In this document: positions 1 through 6,573 of the stretch, one piece after another | Layout of the letters: every line of letters begins with the position of its first letter | Numbering within the stretch: the stretch's first letter is position 1 | From: an uncultured Campylobacter sp. | GTDB taxonomy: Bacteria > Campylobacterota > Campylobacteria > Campylobacterales > Campylobacteraceae | DNA: 7,564 nt | Direction of reading: 5' to 3' | Assembly: GCF_937997595.1 (NCBI RefSeq) | Contig: NZ_CALKTS010000264.1 | Coordinates: 1-7,564, forward strand | Made by a program: the position numbers and the translations under genes | Notes under the pieces: model-generated | Databases searched by the model: none | Seen by the model: only the letters and a program-made list of their open reading frames with translations | Told to the model about the DNA's origin: nothing

Positions 1-367
1 AAAAGTTTGGCGAACCCTCGCTCGCACCTAGAGATGATACGAGCACGAAGCGCCGCACGCCCGCCGCTTTGCCCCACTTCGCCGCCGCATAGACGTAGTC
101 CACATCCACGCGTAAAAACGCCTCGCGCGAGCTCGCCTGCTTCATCGTCGTGCCAAGCGCGCAAAAAATTTCGTAGAATTTATGCGGCGCGATATCCGAG
201 ATACCCTCAAAATCAATGACCTGCGCGCGAAGCTTAGGGTGGCAAAAGCCTATCTCGCGGCGTACCCACGCCTCTACCTCATCGTAATCCGGGCTATCAC
301 AAAGCTCGCGCACCAACTCCCTGCCTACGACGCCCGTAGCGCCCAGCACCAAGGCGGATTTACCCAT
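1..367 (-). CDS. NAD(P)-binding Rossmann-fold protein, 5' part only
   Basis: The first 122 residues of a protein that runs off the left edge of the window. It starts MGKSALVLGATGVVG, with the dinucleotide-binding glycine motif G9-A-T-G-V-V-G15 after a first beta strand. Later stretches CALGTTMKQA (about residue 75) and FVLVSSLGA (about residue 110) fit the atypical SDR / NAD(P)H-binding family that includes YwnB- and HTATIP2-like proteins. Such proteins bind NAD(P) in the cytoplasm; the substrate is usually unknown and I cannot name one here. The ATG at 367-365 is preceded by AGGGAG (379-374) with a six-base spacer, which supports this start. The motif and the good ribosome-binding site make it a real gene; the missing C-terminal half prevents a finer assignment. 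Confidence 0.85.
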   Translation of the reverse strand, partial: MGKSALVLGATGVVGRELVRELCDSPDYDEVEAWVRREIGFCHPKLRAQVIDFEGISDIAPHKFYEIFCALGTTMKQASSREAFLRVDVDYVYAAAKWGKAAGVRRFVLVSSLGASEGSPNF

Positions 368-433
368 TTTTCGCTCCCTGAATTTCTTTAAATTTTAACG
401 CGCTTTGCGGTCAAATTTTATCTGCACGGCGTA

Positions 434-452
434 AAATTCCATGAAATTCCAT
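434..452. repeat. Short tandem direct repeat AAATTCCAT x2
   Basis: The nine-base word AAATTCCAT occurs at 434-442 and again at 444-452, ten bases apart, so both copies face the same side of the helix. It lies about 70-85 bases upstream of the start of the NAD(P)-binding gene. It could be a regulator site or chance in AT-rich intergenic DNA; nothing else supports a function. Confidence 0.3.
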
Positions 453-551
453 ACCGAGTATCGTCCGCGCGGTAAAATGAATTAGAATTTTAAAGATGAG
501 GCGGCGCAGCATCTCGCTACAGCCCGCTTAGTCGTAAAATTTCAGCTAAGT

Positions 552-770
552 TTAGCGTGCTTTTTTGCAGTATTTTTTCTCATAGGGCATTAGCTCGCAA
601 AGCCGCGCATATAGCCTCTTTATCTCCGCTTCGCCCGCATCTAGCCGCTCCGTATCGTAGATGTCCGCTAGCATAAGGCAGCCCGCGAGCATTTGCGTCT
701 CGTAGCAGTTTTTCTTAAGCGCCTCTATCGCGTCCGAAAAGCCGTAAGGCGCCGACGAGCTAAATTTTGG
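552..770 (-). pseudogene. C-terminal fragment resembling a Sel1-like (Hcp-type) repeat protein
   Basis: The minus frame ending at 552 is open from 1079, but its first third lies over the dehydrogenase in another frame and the stretch 780-905 reads like intergenic DNA. Only about the last 70 residues look like protein: acidic and basic residues in helical spacing, with LKKNCYETQMLAGCLMLADI followed by a second helix ending LYARLCEL and then YEKKYCKKA. The pattern of cysteine, GC-x-x-L-A-x-x-Y and a closing CEL resembles Sel1-like repeats of cysteine-rich Hcp-type proteins common in Helicobacter and Campylobacter. No start codon with a ribosome-binding site precedes this stretch, so I read it as the 3' remnant of a longer gene. 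The family link is inference from pattern; a short genuine hypothetical protein is the alternative. Confidence 0.35.
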
Positions 771-879
771 ATTAAATTTAACGCGGATTTGTTGTTTTAT
801 AAAATTCCAAAGCCTGAAATTTAATCGTACGGTGCAGACGATACGCGAAATTTTATACAGCGTATTGTGCGGCACGGCT

Positions 880-899
880 CGTCGCGCGACGCATAATGC
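880..899. repeat. Two adjacent palindromes just after the dehydrogenase gene
   Basis: A perfect 12-base palindrome CGTCGCGCGACG (880-891) shares its last base with a second one, GCATAATGC (891-899). They lie 8-27 bases downstream of the dehydrogenase stop codon on the minus strand. As RNA the first could form a GC-rich hairpin and help end transcription, but no run of U follows, so it is not a classical terminator. Confidence 0.35.
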
Positions 900-906
900 A
901 TAAATT

Positions 907-1665
907 TTAGCGTTTGCCTGCGTAGTCAAATCGCGCAGCTTGCAGGCTAAACTCAAAACTGTTTCGATCCACCGCGCCCACGCATGCGTCGCTATCATAA
1001 AGCGCAAGCAGAAATTCCGCCATCTCCCCGCTTGAATGATAGCGCTTAAAAGCCGCGTCGTAGTCGTAATCGGCGTCATCCGTCGCCACGGGACCGAATT
1101 CCGTCCTAGTCGCGGCGGGCGCTAGAACTTTAGCCTGCATTTTGGCGTCTTTATCCTTCGCTAGCTCGTAGTGCAAGCCCTCGGTAAAGGCGCTTACGAA
1201 AAACTTGCTCGCGCAGTAGGTGACGGCGTTTGGAACCATGCTGTAGCCACCCGCGGAGGAGATATTGATGAGCTGGGCGGGCTTGCGCTTGTAGTCGCGT
1301 ACGAAGAGGTGGCTTAGCAGCGTGAGCGAAATGACGTTGAGCTCCAGCATCTGCGAAATTTTGGATAGATCGCGCTCGCCGACCGCGCCGTAATCTCCAA
1401 AGCCCGCGTTATTTATGAGCGCCTTTAGCTCGTAGCTTTTTAGCTCGTCCCAAAGCGCTAGGACGTTCTCGCTGCGCGCAAGGTCGCAAATTTTAACGAC
1501 TACGTCCGATTCGGGCGCGATCTGCGCGATCTCGTCCTTTAAACTTTGCAGAAGCTCCGCTCTGCGCGCGATTAGGATCAAATTTTCTCCGAGCCTAGCA
1601 AACGCCTTTGCCGCGGCTGCTCCGATACCAGAACTTGCGCCGGTGATGACGATATATTTTTTCAT
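907..1665 (-). CDS. Classical short-chain dehydrogenase/reductase
   Basis: A complete 252-residue cytoplasmic SDR that should oxidise or reduce an alcohol/ketone or similar group with NAD(P). All family marks are present: the cofactor motif T8-G-A-S-S-G-I-G15, D61 after the third strand, N85-N-A-G88, N110, catalytic S137 in NISSAGG, Y150 and K154 in YCASK, and a proline-containing loop (LAPAATRTEF) after the sixth strand. R34/R35 after strand two suggest an NADP(H) preference, which is an inference. The length is normal for the family. The start is supported by AAGGAT a few bases upstream of ATGAAAAAA. It follows the damaged flavin-reductase gene on the same strand with a 110-base gap, so it may have its own promoter. 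The substrate cannot be told from sequence; there is no sign of damage. Confidence 0.93.
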   Translation of the reverse strand: MKKYIVITGASSGIGAAAAKAFARLGENLILIARRAELLQSLKDEIAQIAPESDVVVKICDLARSENVLALWDELKSYELKALINNAGFGDYGAVGERDLSKISQMLELNVISLTLLSHLFVRDYKRKPAQLINISSAGGYSMVPNAVTYCASKFFVSAFTEGLHYELAKDKDAKMQAKVLAPAATRTEFGPVATDDADYDYDAAFKRYHSSGEMAEFLLALYDSDACVGAVDRNSFEFSLQAARFDYAGKR

Positions 1666-1697
1666 TTTCTATCCTTTTTTAGATTCTTTAGTTTGAA

Positions 1698-1728
1698 ATT
1701 TTACCGAAGCTAGCCGCGTATTTACGCG
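1698..1728 (-). promoter_or_regulatory. Candidate promoter with operator-like dyad upstream of the dehydrogenase
   Basis: On the minus strand TAAAAT (1703-1698) could be a -10 box about 33 bases ahead of the dehydrogenase start. A dyad CGCGTA-TT-TACGCG (1715-1728) lies just upstream, where the spacer and -35 would be, a usual place for a repressor site. TAAAAT is common by chance in this genome because of the AAAATTTTA word, so the promoter call is weak; the dyad itself is plain in the sequence. Confidence 0.3.
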
Positions 1729-1775
1729 TGCGCTCGTCTTAAATTTACAAATTTGCCGGCATTTTGCAAGGCGGT

Positions 1776-2352
1776 TTATTCCTCGCTTATGGGCGTGCGC
1801 TTAGTATCTACCGCTTTGCTGTCCAGATAATACCGACCGCCGGCGACGTAGTGAAGCGTTTTTAGCTCGTCAGGGATCTTTTCAAACAGCCAGCGTCCGC
1901 CGTCAAATATCCGCTCGTCCGCATACGCCGCGACGACCTCGCCGATGAAAAGATCATAGCTCTGCTCGTTATGAGGCTCGGGGATACGCTTGCAAACGAG
2001 CCATGCGGCGCAGCCCGCGATCAGCGGTACGCGGGAGTCATCTTTATAAAAAATTTCCACGTTTTTCATCTTGTCCGCGTTATCAAAGCGCGAGTTGTTC
2101 TCGGCGCCCAGCTCGCTAACTAGCTCCGCCTGCGCGGCCGTGGGGATCTGCACGGCGAAATACCCGCTCTTTTCGATGAGCGTCCCCGCGCATGAGCCGT
2201 TGTGCGGCACGATGGTAACCTTGTCGTAGTCAAGCGCCTGCGCCCACGTTATCGCCATCGCATTGACGTCGCCATCGTATTTGGCCGATACGAGCGTAGT
2301 CGCGCCTGGGTTTGGGATATGATTTTTGTAGATCTACTTTTATGACCTCAAT
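1776..2352 (-). pseudogene. Flavin-reductase-like protein with lost start codon and 5' frameshift
   Basis: A member of the flavin reductase-like, FMN-binding split-barrel family, whose proteins bind FMN and often pass electrons to oxygenases. The main frame gives NPGATTLVSAKYDGDVNAMA, then EKSGYFAVQIPT, GCAAWLVCK, DLFIGEVV and LHYVAGGRYY, all typical of the family. The only in-frame ATG is at 2258, inside the first barrel strands, giving 160 residues and no N-terminus. The missing start is visible upstream in another frame: AAGGAG (2363-2358), five bases, then ATT-GAG-GTC and IEVIKVDLQKSY. That frame must shift near 2315, just after the TAT codon, to join NPGATT. A one-base insertion or two-base deletion explains it. 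ATT stands exactly where ATG is expected. Restored, the protein would be about 190 residues, normal for the family. Two lesions suggest a pseudogene; sequencing error is possible for either one. Confidence 0.8.
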
Positions 2353-2438
2353 TTTTGCTCCTTTGATTAAATTTTTATAGACGGCAGATACCGCGAATAA
2401 TCGAATCAGCTTGGTATTGATTTGCCCTAAATTTACGT

Positions 2439-2462
2439 CTTAGCCTGCTGAGCAGGCCTAAG
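2439..2462 (-). terminator. Hairpin downstream of the lipoprotein gene, possible terminator
   Basis: CTTAGCCTGC (2439-2448), loop TGA, then GCAGGC, one unpaired C and TAAG (to 2462) form a ten-pair stem with a single bulge. It lies 52 bases beyond the lipoprotein stop on the minus strand and before the flavin-reductase leader, so a transcription end is likely here. No long U run follows (ACGTAAATTT), so it is not a textbook intrinsic terminator; a regulator site is an alternative. Confidence 0.45.
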
Positions 2463-2513
2463 TCCTGGCGCGTTTGGATTAAATTTCTCCGCGGCGCGCG
2501 AAATTTGGCTGAC

Positions 2514-3005
2514 TTAAAATTTCACCCGCTGTTTTCTGTGGATCTTATAGCTCTTGCCGCTTTTTAGCAGCGAAATTTTGCCGTCCTTCGAGACGTAGCA
2601 GCCACCCTTAACTTTGCTTAAAATTTCGCTCTGCGGCAAGCTCGCCCAAAAGATTTCTACCCTGCTTTTATCCGCGGAAAATATCCCGTAGATCGCAAGC
2701 GTAGCGTTATCAGGGTCGTCCAGCCTCACGTCCGCGACATCAAAAACCTGCACGCAGCCATTCTTGATCTTTGAAAAGCTCTGCCCCGCGGCAACCAAGC
2801 AGCCGTGCTCGTCTGTGCCGCCGCCTACCATCGGCCCCTGCACCGCGGGCACCTTGCAGACGCCCTCACTAGCGCCGCAGTCCGCAGCCGCCGCTTCGCC
2901 CCTCTTATCCATTGCATTTGCCGCCTTGCCCAGCTTTGCATCGTGCGCCGCGCAGCCGCACAAAAGCGCCGCTGTAAAGGCCGCGATTAAAATTTTACCT
3001 CTCAT
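2514..3005 (-). CDS. Small cysteine-containing lipoprotein, function unknown
   Basis: A 163-residue exported protein. The N-terminus MRGKILIAAFTAALLCGC is a short lipoprotein signal peptide with lipobox L15-C-G-C18, so C18 should be lipidated and the protein anchored in a membrane, facing the periplasm or outside. An Ala/Lys-rich linker follows to about residue 60. From there comes a compact domain with GGTDEHGC (C69), NGC (C84), a beta-rich stretch DNATLAIYGIFSADKSRVEI and a third cysteine in GGCYV (C136); even cysteine pairing beyond C18 (C43/C50 and others) is possible. I recognise the general type from other bacterial hypothetical lipoproteins but can give no function. AAGGAG with a five-base spacer precedes ATG. 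The esterase gene ends 21 bases upstream, so the two are probably co-transcribed. Their signal peptides are strikingly alike. Confidence 0.85.
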   Translation of the reverse strand: MRGKILIAAFTAALLCGCAAHDAKLGKAANAMDKRGEAAAADCGASEGVCKVPAVQGPMVGGGTDEHGCLVAAGQSFSKIKNGCVQVFDVADVRLDDPDNATLAIYGIFSADKSRVEIFWASLPQSEILSKVKGGCYVSKDGKISLLKSGKSYKIHRKQRVKF

Positions 3006-3026
3006 CTTTACTCCTTTAAATAAATT

Positions 3027-4610
3027 TTATCTGCATTCAAAGCTACTCGCGTTATTTTCGTTGCCGCCTACGTAGATAGCGACTTTTGGATACGCGCAGA
3101 TCGATATCTGCTTGCCAGCGCGACTCGTGCTTTTGCCTAGCAGGCTAGATGGAGCCGTTCCCTGCTCGCGCCACGCTTCAAGCGCGCTTAGCGGATCGAC
3201 GTCATCGATGCCGTTACCGCCGCCACAGTGATTCATCCCAGGCAAGGCAAAAAATCGCGCAAATTCGTCCGCATTCGCGTTCGTTTCCACTAGCTTTTTA
3301 AACCAATCGCGCTGATCCATCACCGAAAATACGGGATCGGAAACGCCCGTTACGATGATGAGTTTACCGCCGTTAGCGCGGAAGCTATCTAGCCTGGTCG
3401 AAATCGCATCGTTTATCGCCGCGGTTTCGAATGTTCGCTCTACGTCCTTATCGAAATCAAATTTCATCAGATCAAACTCCGGTTGCGGCGGCGTCAAGAA
3501 ATAATAATTCATCGAACCCTTCGAGAGCACGATATTTCTAGCATTTGGCTCTGCCGTTTGCGAGTCGCCAAGCTTCCACATGCGCCAGCCGGGCTGATTT
3601 ACTCCGGCATCGTAAAACCAGCCGCTGTAAATTTGCTCGCCCTTGCTGTTTTTTGCGCCCTCAAATATCGCTTTTATCGCAGAAATTTTTTCTTTAGCTA
3701 GATCAAGTCCGCTGGGATCGAACTTGCAACGCTCCCAAGCGCCGATGATTCCGTCTTTTAGGCCGTCTAGCGCATCGCATTTATCCAAAACCGCCCTGCT
3801 TAGCTTATCCAGATCCTCCTGCGTAAGGGCGTTTGCAAAAATTTTCTCTCCAGCGGCATTTTTAGGCGCGATATTCATCAACTGCTTATTATCCCACTGC
3901 TCCGCGATCGCCGCGCGCGAAAGCCTAAAGCCCGGATTTGCCGCGATCACGCCGTCAAATTCCAGCGGATACCTCTGCGCCGCCATCAGAGCCGAGCGTC
4001 CGCCGTTTGAGCAGCCCATAAAGTAGCTGTGCGCGGGTGCTTTTTTATACGCCGCAAAAACCAGCTGCTTTGAGACGCTCGCGACCTTGCCGATGGCCTG
4101 ATATGCATAATCTAACCGCGCCTGTTGCTCAAGTCCGAACTCGGGCGTAGGCGTAGGGTGCCCCGAATCAGTCGTGACGACTGCATAGCCCCTCATAAGC
4201 GCGGGCGTTGCGGTGCTAGTGCGGATAGGCACGGCGCCAAGAGCCGGCGCTACAAAGCCGTCCAAACCGCCTCCGCCCTGAAATAGCAGTTTGCCGTTCC
4301 AATCGCCTGGCAAGCGCAGCTCAAATTTTATGCCGTAATGCTTGCCGTCCGAGCCCGTGCGCGAGGCTATCTCGCCGCGCACGATGCAGTGCGGCTCCGC
4401 TTTTAGCGTCTTTTTCGCTCCGCCAGTTAGCGCAGACATCCTATCGGCGCTGATTTCGCCGCTTTGATTCCAGATCGCTTTACTGATCTTTGTATCGTAA
4501 ATTTTCGTGCCCTTTAGCGCCGCGCAAGCCCGCTCGTCAAAATCGCTCGCAAGCGCTCCCTGTAAGCCCAAAGTAGCCGTAAAGGCCGCAACTAAAATTT
4601 TATATTTCAT
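3027..4610 (-). CDS. Secreted tannase/feruloyl esterase family protein
   Basis: A 527-residue serine esterase of the tannase/feruloyl esterase family, enzymes that split ester bonds of aromatic acids such as gallate or ferulate. The nucleophile elbow G199-C-S201-N-G-G-R carries the family's cysteine beside the serine. D425 in GVSDPVF and H461 in GMNHCGGG complete the triad, and C462 beside the histidine fits the family's disulfide to C200. The loop from D279 (DALDGLKDG) matches the family's calcium-binding region. The N-terminus MKYKILVAAFTATLGLQGALAS is a Sec signal peptide with cleavage likely after ALA (residue 21), so it acts in the periplasm or outside. I chose the ATG at 4610 because AAGGAG (4621-4616) sits five bases before it and the signal peptide begins there. 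A start at 4703 would add 31 residues and cover the promoter. The lipoprotein gene follows. The natural substrate is unknown. Confidence 0.92.
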   Translation of the reverse strand: MKYKILVAAFTATLGLQGALASDFDERACAALKGTKIYDTKISKAIWNQSGEISADRMSALTGGAKKTLKAEPHCIVRGEIASRTGSDGKHYGIKFELRLPGDWNGKLLFQGGGGLDGFVAPALGAVPIRTSTATPALMRGYAVVTTDSGHPTPTPEFGLEQQARLDYAYQAIGKVASVSKQLVFAAYKKAPAHSYFMGCSNGGRSALMAAQRYPLEFDGVIAANPGFRLSRAAIAEQWDNKQLMNIAPKNAAGEKIFANALTQEDLDKLSRAVLDKCDALDGLKDGIIGAWERCKFDPSGLDLAKEKISAIKAIFEGAKNSKGEQIYSGWFYDAGVNQPGWRMWKLGDSQTAEPNARNIVLSKGSMNYYFLTPPQPEFDLMKFDFDKDVERTFETAAINDAISTRLDSFRANGGKLIIVTGVSDPVFSVMDQRDWFKKLVETNANADEFARFFALPGMNHCGGGNGIDDVDPLSALEAWREQGTAPSSLLGKSTSRAGKQISICAYPKVAIYVGGNENNASSFECR

Positions 4611-4615
4611 TGCCG

Positions 4616-4650
4616 CTCCTTTTGAAATTTTATTAATCATAATTTTAACA
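4616..4650 (-). promoter_or_regulatory. Promoter and ribosome-binding site of the esterase operon
   Basis: On the minus strand TGTTAAAAT (4650-4642) is an extended -10 of the kind used by the Campylobacter housekeeping sigma factor, which needs little or no -35. Transcription would begin near 4635, leaving a short leader with AAGGAG at 4621-4616. The stretch between here and the terminator at 4691 is AT-rich, as expected for such promoters. Confidence 0.5.
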
Positions 4651-4681
4651 TAAAAATTTATCGTGATTTTACTGCGTTTAT

Positions 4682-4722
4682 AAAAAATGATGGAATTCCG
4701 CACTAAACGGGGCGGAATTCCA
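4682..4722 (-). terminator. Hairpin plus T-tract, intrinsic terminator
   Basis: TGGAATTCCGC (4691-4701) and GCGGAATTCCA (4712-4722) are perfect 11-base inverted copies around a ten-base loop. On the minus strand the stem is followed after four bases by TTTTTT (4687-4682). This is a good rho-independent terminator for transcription from the MFS and membrane-remnant side. It stands eight bases beyond the stop of the remnant's open frame and just ahead of the esterase promoter, so it separates the two units. The GGAATTCC core is itself palindromic. Confidence 0.7.
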
Positions 4723-4729
4723 AATTTAG

Positions 4730-4942
4730 CTAGAAGAGCGAAGCGCCCGAGCGGTCCGCGGGATCGGGCTCACCCGCCGCGCAATTTCGCAAATCGCAGC
4801 GGAATACTTCGATCGCCCAAAACCAAACCGCGTGCCCAAAAAATTCCGAAACAAACTCATACCACGGAAGCTGAAAAAGCGGCAGCGTGATGCAATGCAC
4901 CGCGATATTTACGACGATGCCAATGCGGCGCCCTGAAATAGC
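4730..4942 (-). pseudogene. Remnant of a small integral membrane protein
   Basis: A minus-strand frame with no start codon, open for 70 codons between stops at 4945-4943 and 4732-4730. It begins AISGRRIGIVVNIAVHCITL and continues through PWYEFVSEFFGHAVWFWAIEVF, which reads as two hydrophobic, aromatic-rich membrane helices. After FRCDLRNC it becomes GEPDPADRSG, unlike a normal membrane-protein end and perhaps out of frame. A positive loop (GRR) ahead of a helix fits real membrane topology. With no ATG, no ribosome-binding site and a stop right before it, this looks like the 3' piece of a gene whose front is lost or frameshifted. It lies 67 bases behind the MFS gene and ends just before a terminator, so it was probably once the last gene of that unit. 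The family is not recognised. Confidence 0.45.
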
Positions 4943-5009
4943 CTAATTTTATGAAATTTCTCGGCAGCGAAGTGTGCCTAATTTTAAATTCTGCTATTGT
5001 TGCGGAGCA

Positions 5010-6160
5010 TTAAATTTCACGCGTGCCCTTAAAGTTCGCACGGTAAAAAATCAGCAGCGTGGCGGCTAACGCGGCAAAGCCGCAAAATAGCCCTTGATAG
5101 CTTAAATATTCAAGCGCCCTGCCACCTACGGCAGTACCGATGCCGCCTCCGAAAAATATCGCCGTGCCTATGATCCCGGAGGATAGACCCTTGGCGGAGC
5201 CACAACGAAGTGCCGCGCTTGCTAGGACGGACTGCGCGCAAACATAGCCAAATCCCAGCAAAAACGTCCCTACATATGCGGTGGCAGCGAAGCAACTCGC
5301 CAAAAGGCACAGCGCCGAAGCGGACGCCAAAAAGCCGAGGGATAGAATTTTTTTGGCGGCAACTTCTCTTTTAAATATCTAGCAGCGTTTCCTGCCAAAA
5401 AGCAAGCGACGCCGTAAAGCATAAGGCAAGCTCCGGCGAAATTTGAGCTCAAACCCAGCTTTTTAAGCAGATAAGCACCTATGAATGAATACGCCCCAAG
5501 CACGATTGCGCCGTTACATAAAGCCAAAAAATAACTTCTCAAAAGCGCAGCATCGCCGCGCAAGCTGGCTAGGGATTTTACAAAGCTTTCGCCTCCATTT
5601 TTCGGAGCGTCTTTGAAATTTAGCGTAAATAGTGATACGAAAGATACTGCAGACAGCGCAGAAAAGGCTAAAAATATCTCCCTCCAAGAAAATCTAGCCA
5701 CTGCCCATCCGCCTAAAGCCGCACTCAGCCCCTGCCCTAAAAATACCGAACCCAGAAATATCGCTACGATTTTTTGTCTATCCTTATCGTCATATGCATC
5801 GCCTATAACGCCGAGGCAGACGGCGATTATACCCGCCGCCGCGCATCCCGTGCAAAAACGAAATAAAACAAGCCACGCTAAACTTTTTGCAGTAGAGCAA
5901 AGAAGCGTAAATATCGCCAAAAAAAGCATTAGCGAGATTAAAATTTTACCTCTGCCGTAGCGATCGCTAAGATGTCCGTAAACCGGCTGAAGTAAGCCAT
6001 AGGGGATCAGATATGCCGTCAAAACTGTCGAGGCTGCGCTTACCTGCACCCCAAACGTATCTGCGATGCTAGGTAGTAGTAGCGATGCGATCCAGTTATC
6101 TGCGGCAGAGATTATCCCTGAGACGATGATTAAGAGTAGTAGTCCTTTTTTGCAGCGCAT
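5010..6160 (-). pseudogene. MFS drug/metabolite exporter, split by a one-base frameshift
   Basis: An inner-membrane transporter of the major facilitator superfamily, proton-driven and most like the 12-helix DHA1 exporters. The front frame (6160 to about 5348) gives helices 1 to about 8, with motif A as G62-HLS-D66-R-Y-G-R70 and an R101-F-C-T-G region in helix 4. The front frame then runs into nonsense and stops at 5270. The rest (ILSLGFLASASAL, FLLGFGYVCAQSVL, IFFGGGIGTAVGG, GLFCGFAALAATLLIFYRAN) continues in the next frame from 5348 to the stop at 5010. The break lies at a run of seven A on the coding strand; one more A restores a protein of about 383 residues, normal for the family. The tail could only start separately at a TTG (5330), which would give no working transporter. 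ATG is preceded by AGGA at seven bases. Pseudogene, phase-off state and sequencing error are all possible. Confidence 0.88.
5348..5354 (-). repeat. A7 homopolymer at the MFS frameshift
   Basis: Seven adenines in a row on the coding strand (GCCGCC-A7-TTC) mark exactly the point where the transporter changes frame. A tract of eight would be in frame (CCA-AAA-AAA-ATT). Campylobacter genes commonly switch through such simple runs, though mostly poly-G/C ones. Confidence 0.75.
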
Positions 6161-6191
6161 TTTAAATTCCTAAATTTACGTAATTTTAGCC

Positions 6192-6197
6192 ATTATA
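6192..6197 (-). promoter_or_regulatory. -10 box (TATAAT) of the MFS gene
   Basis: A perfect TATAAT in the context GTTATAATGG lies on the minus strand 31 bases before the MFS start codon. There is no clear -35, as usual in Campylobacter. The leader would be about 25 bases with AGGA near its end. Confidence 0.55.
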
Positions 6198-6232
6198 ACT
6201 CTTTTGCTAGAAAATTTGGAATTTTAGTAAGC

Positions 6233-6388
6233 TCAGCGAATATGAGACGACAGGCATGGATCGCTAAGTTCGCAGCAAGGACGCAATGCTGCGGCAAGTA
6301 TAGCGCAATGGTCGGACATACAATGCGATGCATCTACCTTGAGCAACGCGAGCAGTGAATGAATGACTAGTTTATATTTATAATCCAC
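6233..6388 (-). other. Doubtful 51-codon cysteine-rich frame
   Basis: A minus-strand frame, open from about 6436, with a possible GTG start at 6388 and TGA at 6235-6233. It reads VDYKYKLVIHSLLALLKVDA, then five cysteines in HCMSDHCAIL, RPCCEL and DPCLSS. No ribosome-binding site precedes the GTG; only GCGAAAAAA is there. The block is richer in GC than the DNA beside it. It may be a remnant, a spread-out repeat of this genome, or noncoding. I do not recognise it. Confidence 0.2.
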
Positions 6389-6573
6389 TTTTTTCGCACA
6401 TAAAGACCTATAAGAAATAACGCAAATTTAACAATGCCACGAAGCAGAGCTATAGCATAAGGCAAATAAGGAAAGCCCTAACTTGCAACGCGAACCCTAC
6501 AATAAAATTCAAAAATTCTTTAGAATTCTACGCGGATTATGATGCCTAAAAATCAACTAAAATTTTAAGCGCA

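Noticed and set aside
7..391. Two plus-strand frames at the left edge
   Set aside because: Both lie opposite the NAD(P)-binding gene, which has a glycine motif and ribosome-binding site.
780..1079. Front part of the long minus frame that ends at 552
   Set aside because: It overlaps the dehydrogenase in another frame and then reads through AT-rich intergenic-like DNA, so only the last ~70 codons were kept.
2764..3075. Plus-strand frames opposite the lipoprotein
   Set aside because: They mirror the Ala-rich lipoprotein gene; low complexity, no start signals.
3483..4026. Plus-strand frames opposite the esterase
   Set aside because: They are antisense shadows of a well-supported esterase with catalytic residues in place.
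4687..4890. Plus-strand frame of 67 codons
   Set aside because: It starts inside the hairpin terminator, is an Arg/Pro/Lys-rich shadow, and opposes the membrane-protein remnant.
5613..5960. Plus-strand frame of 115 codons
   Set aside because: Antisense to MFS membrane helices; no start signals.
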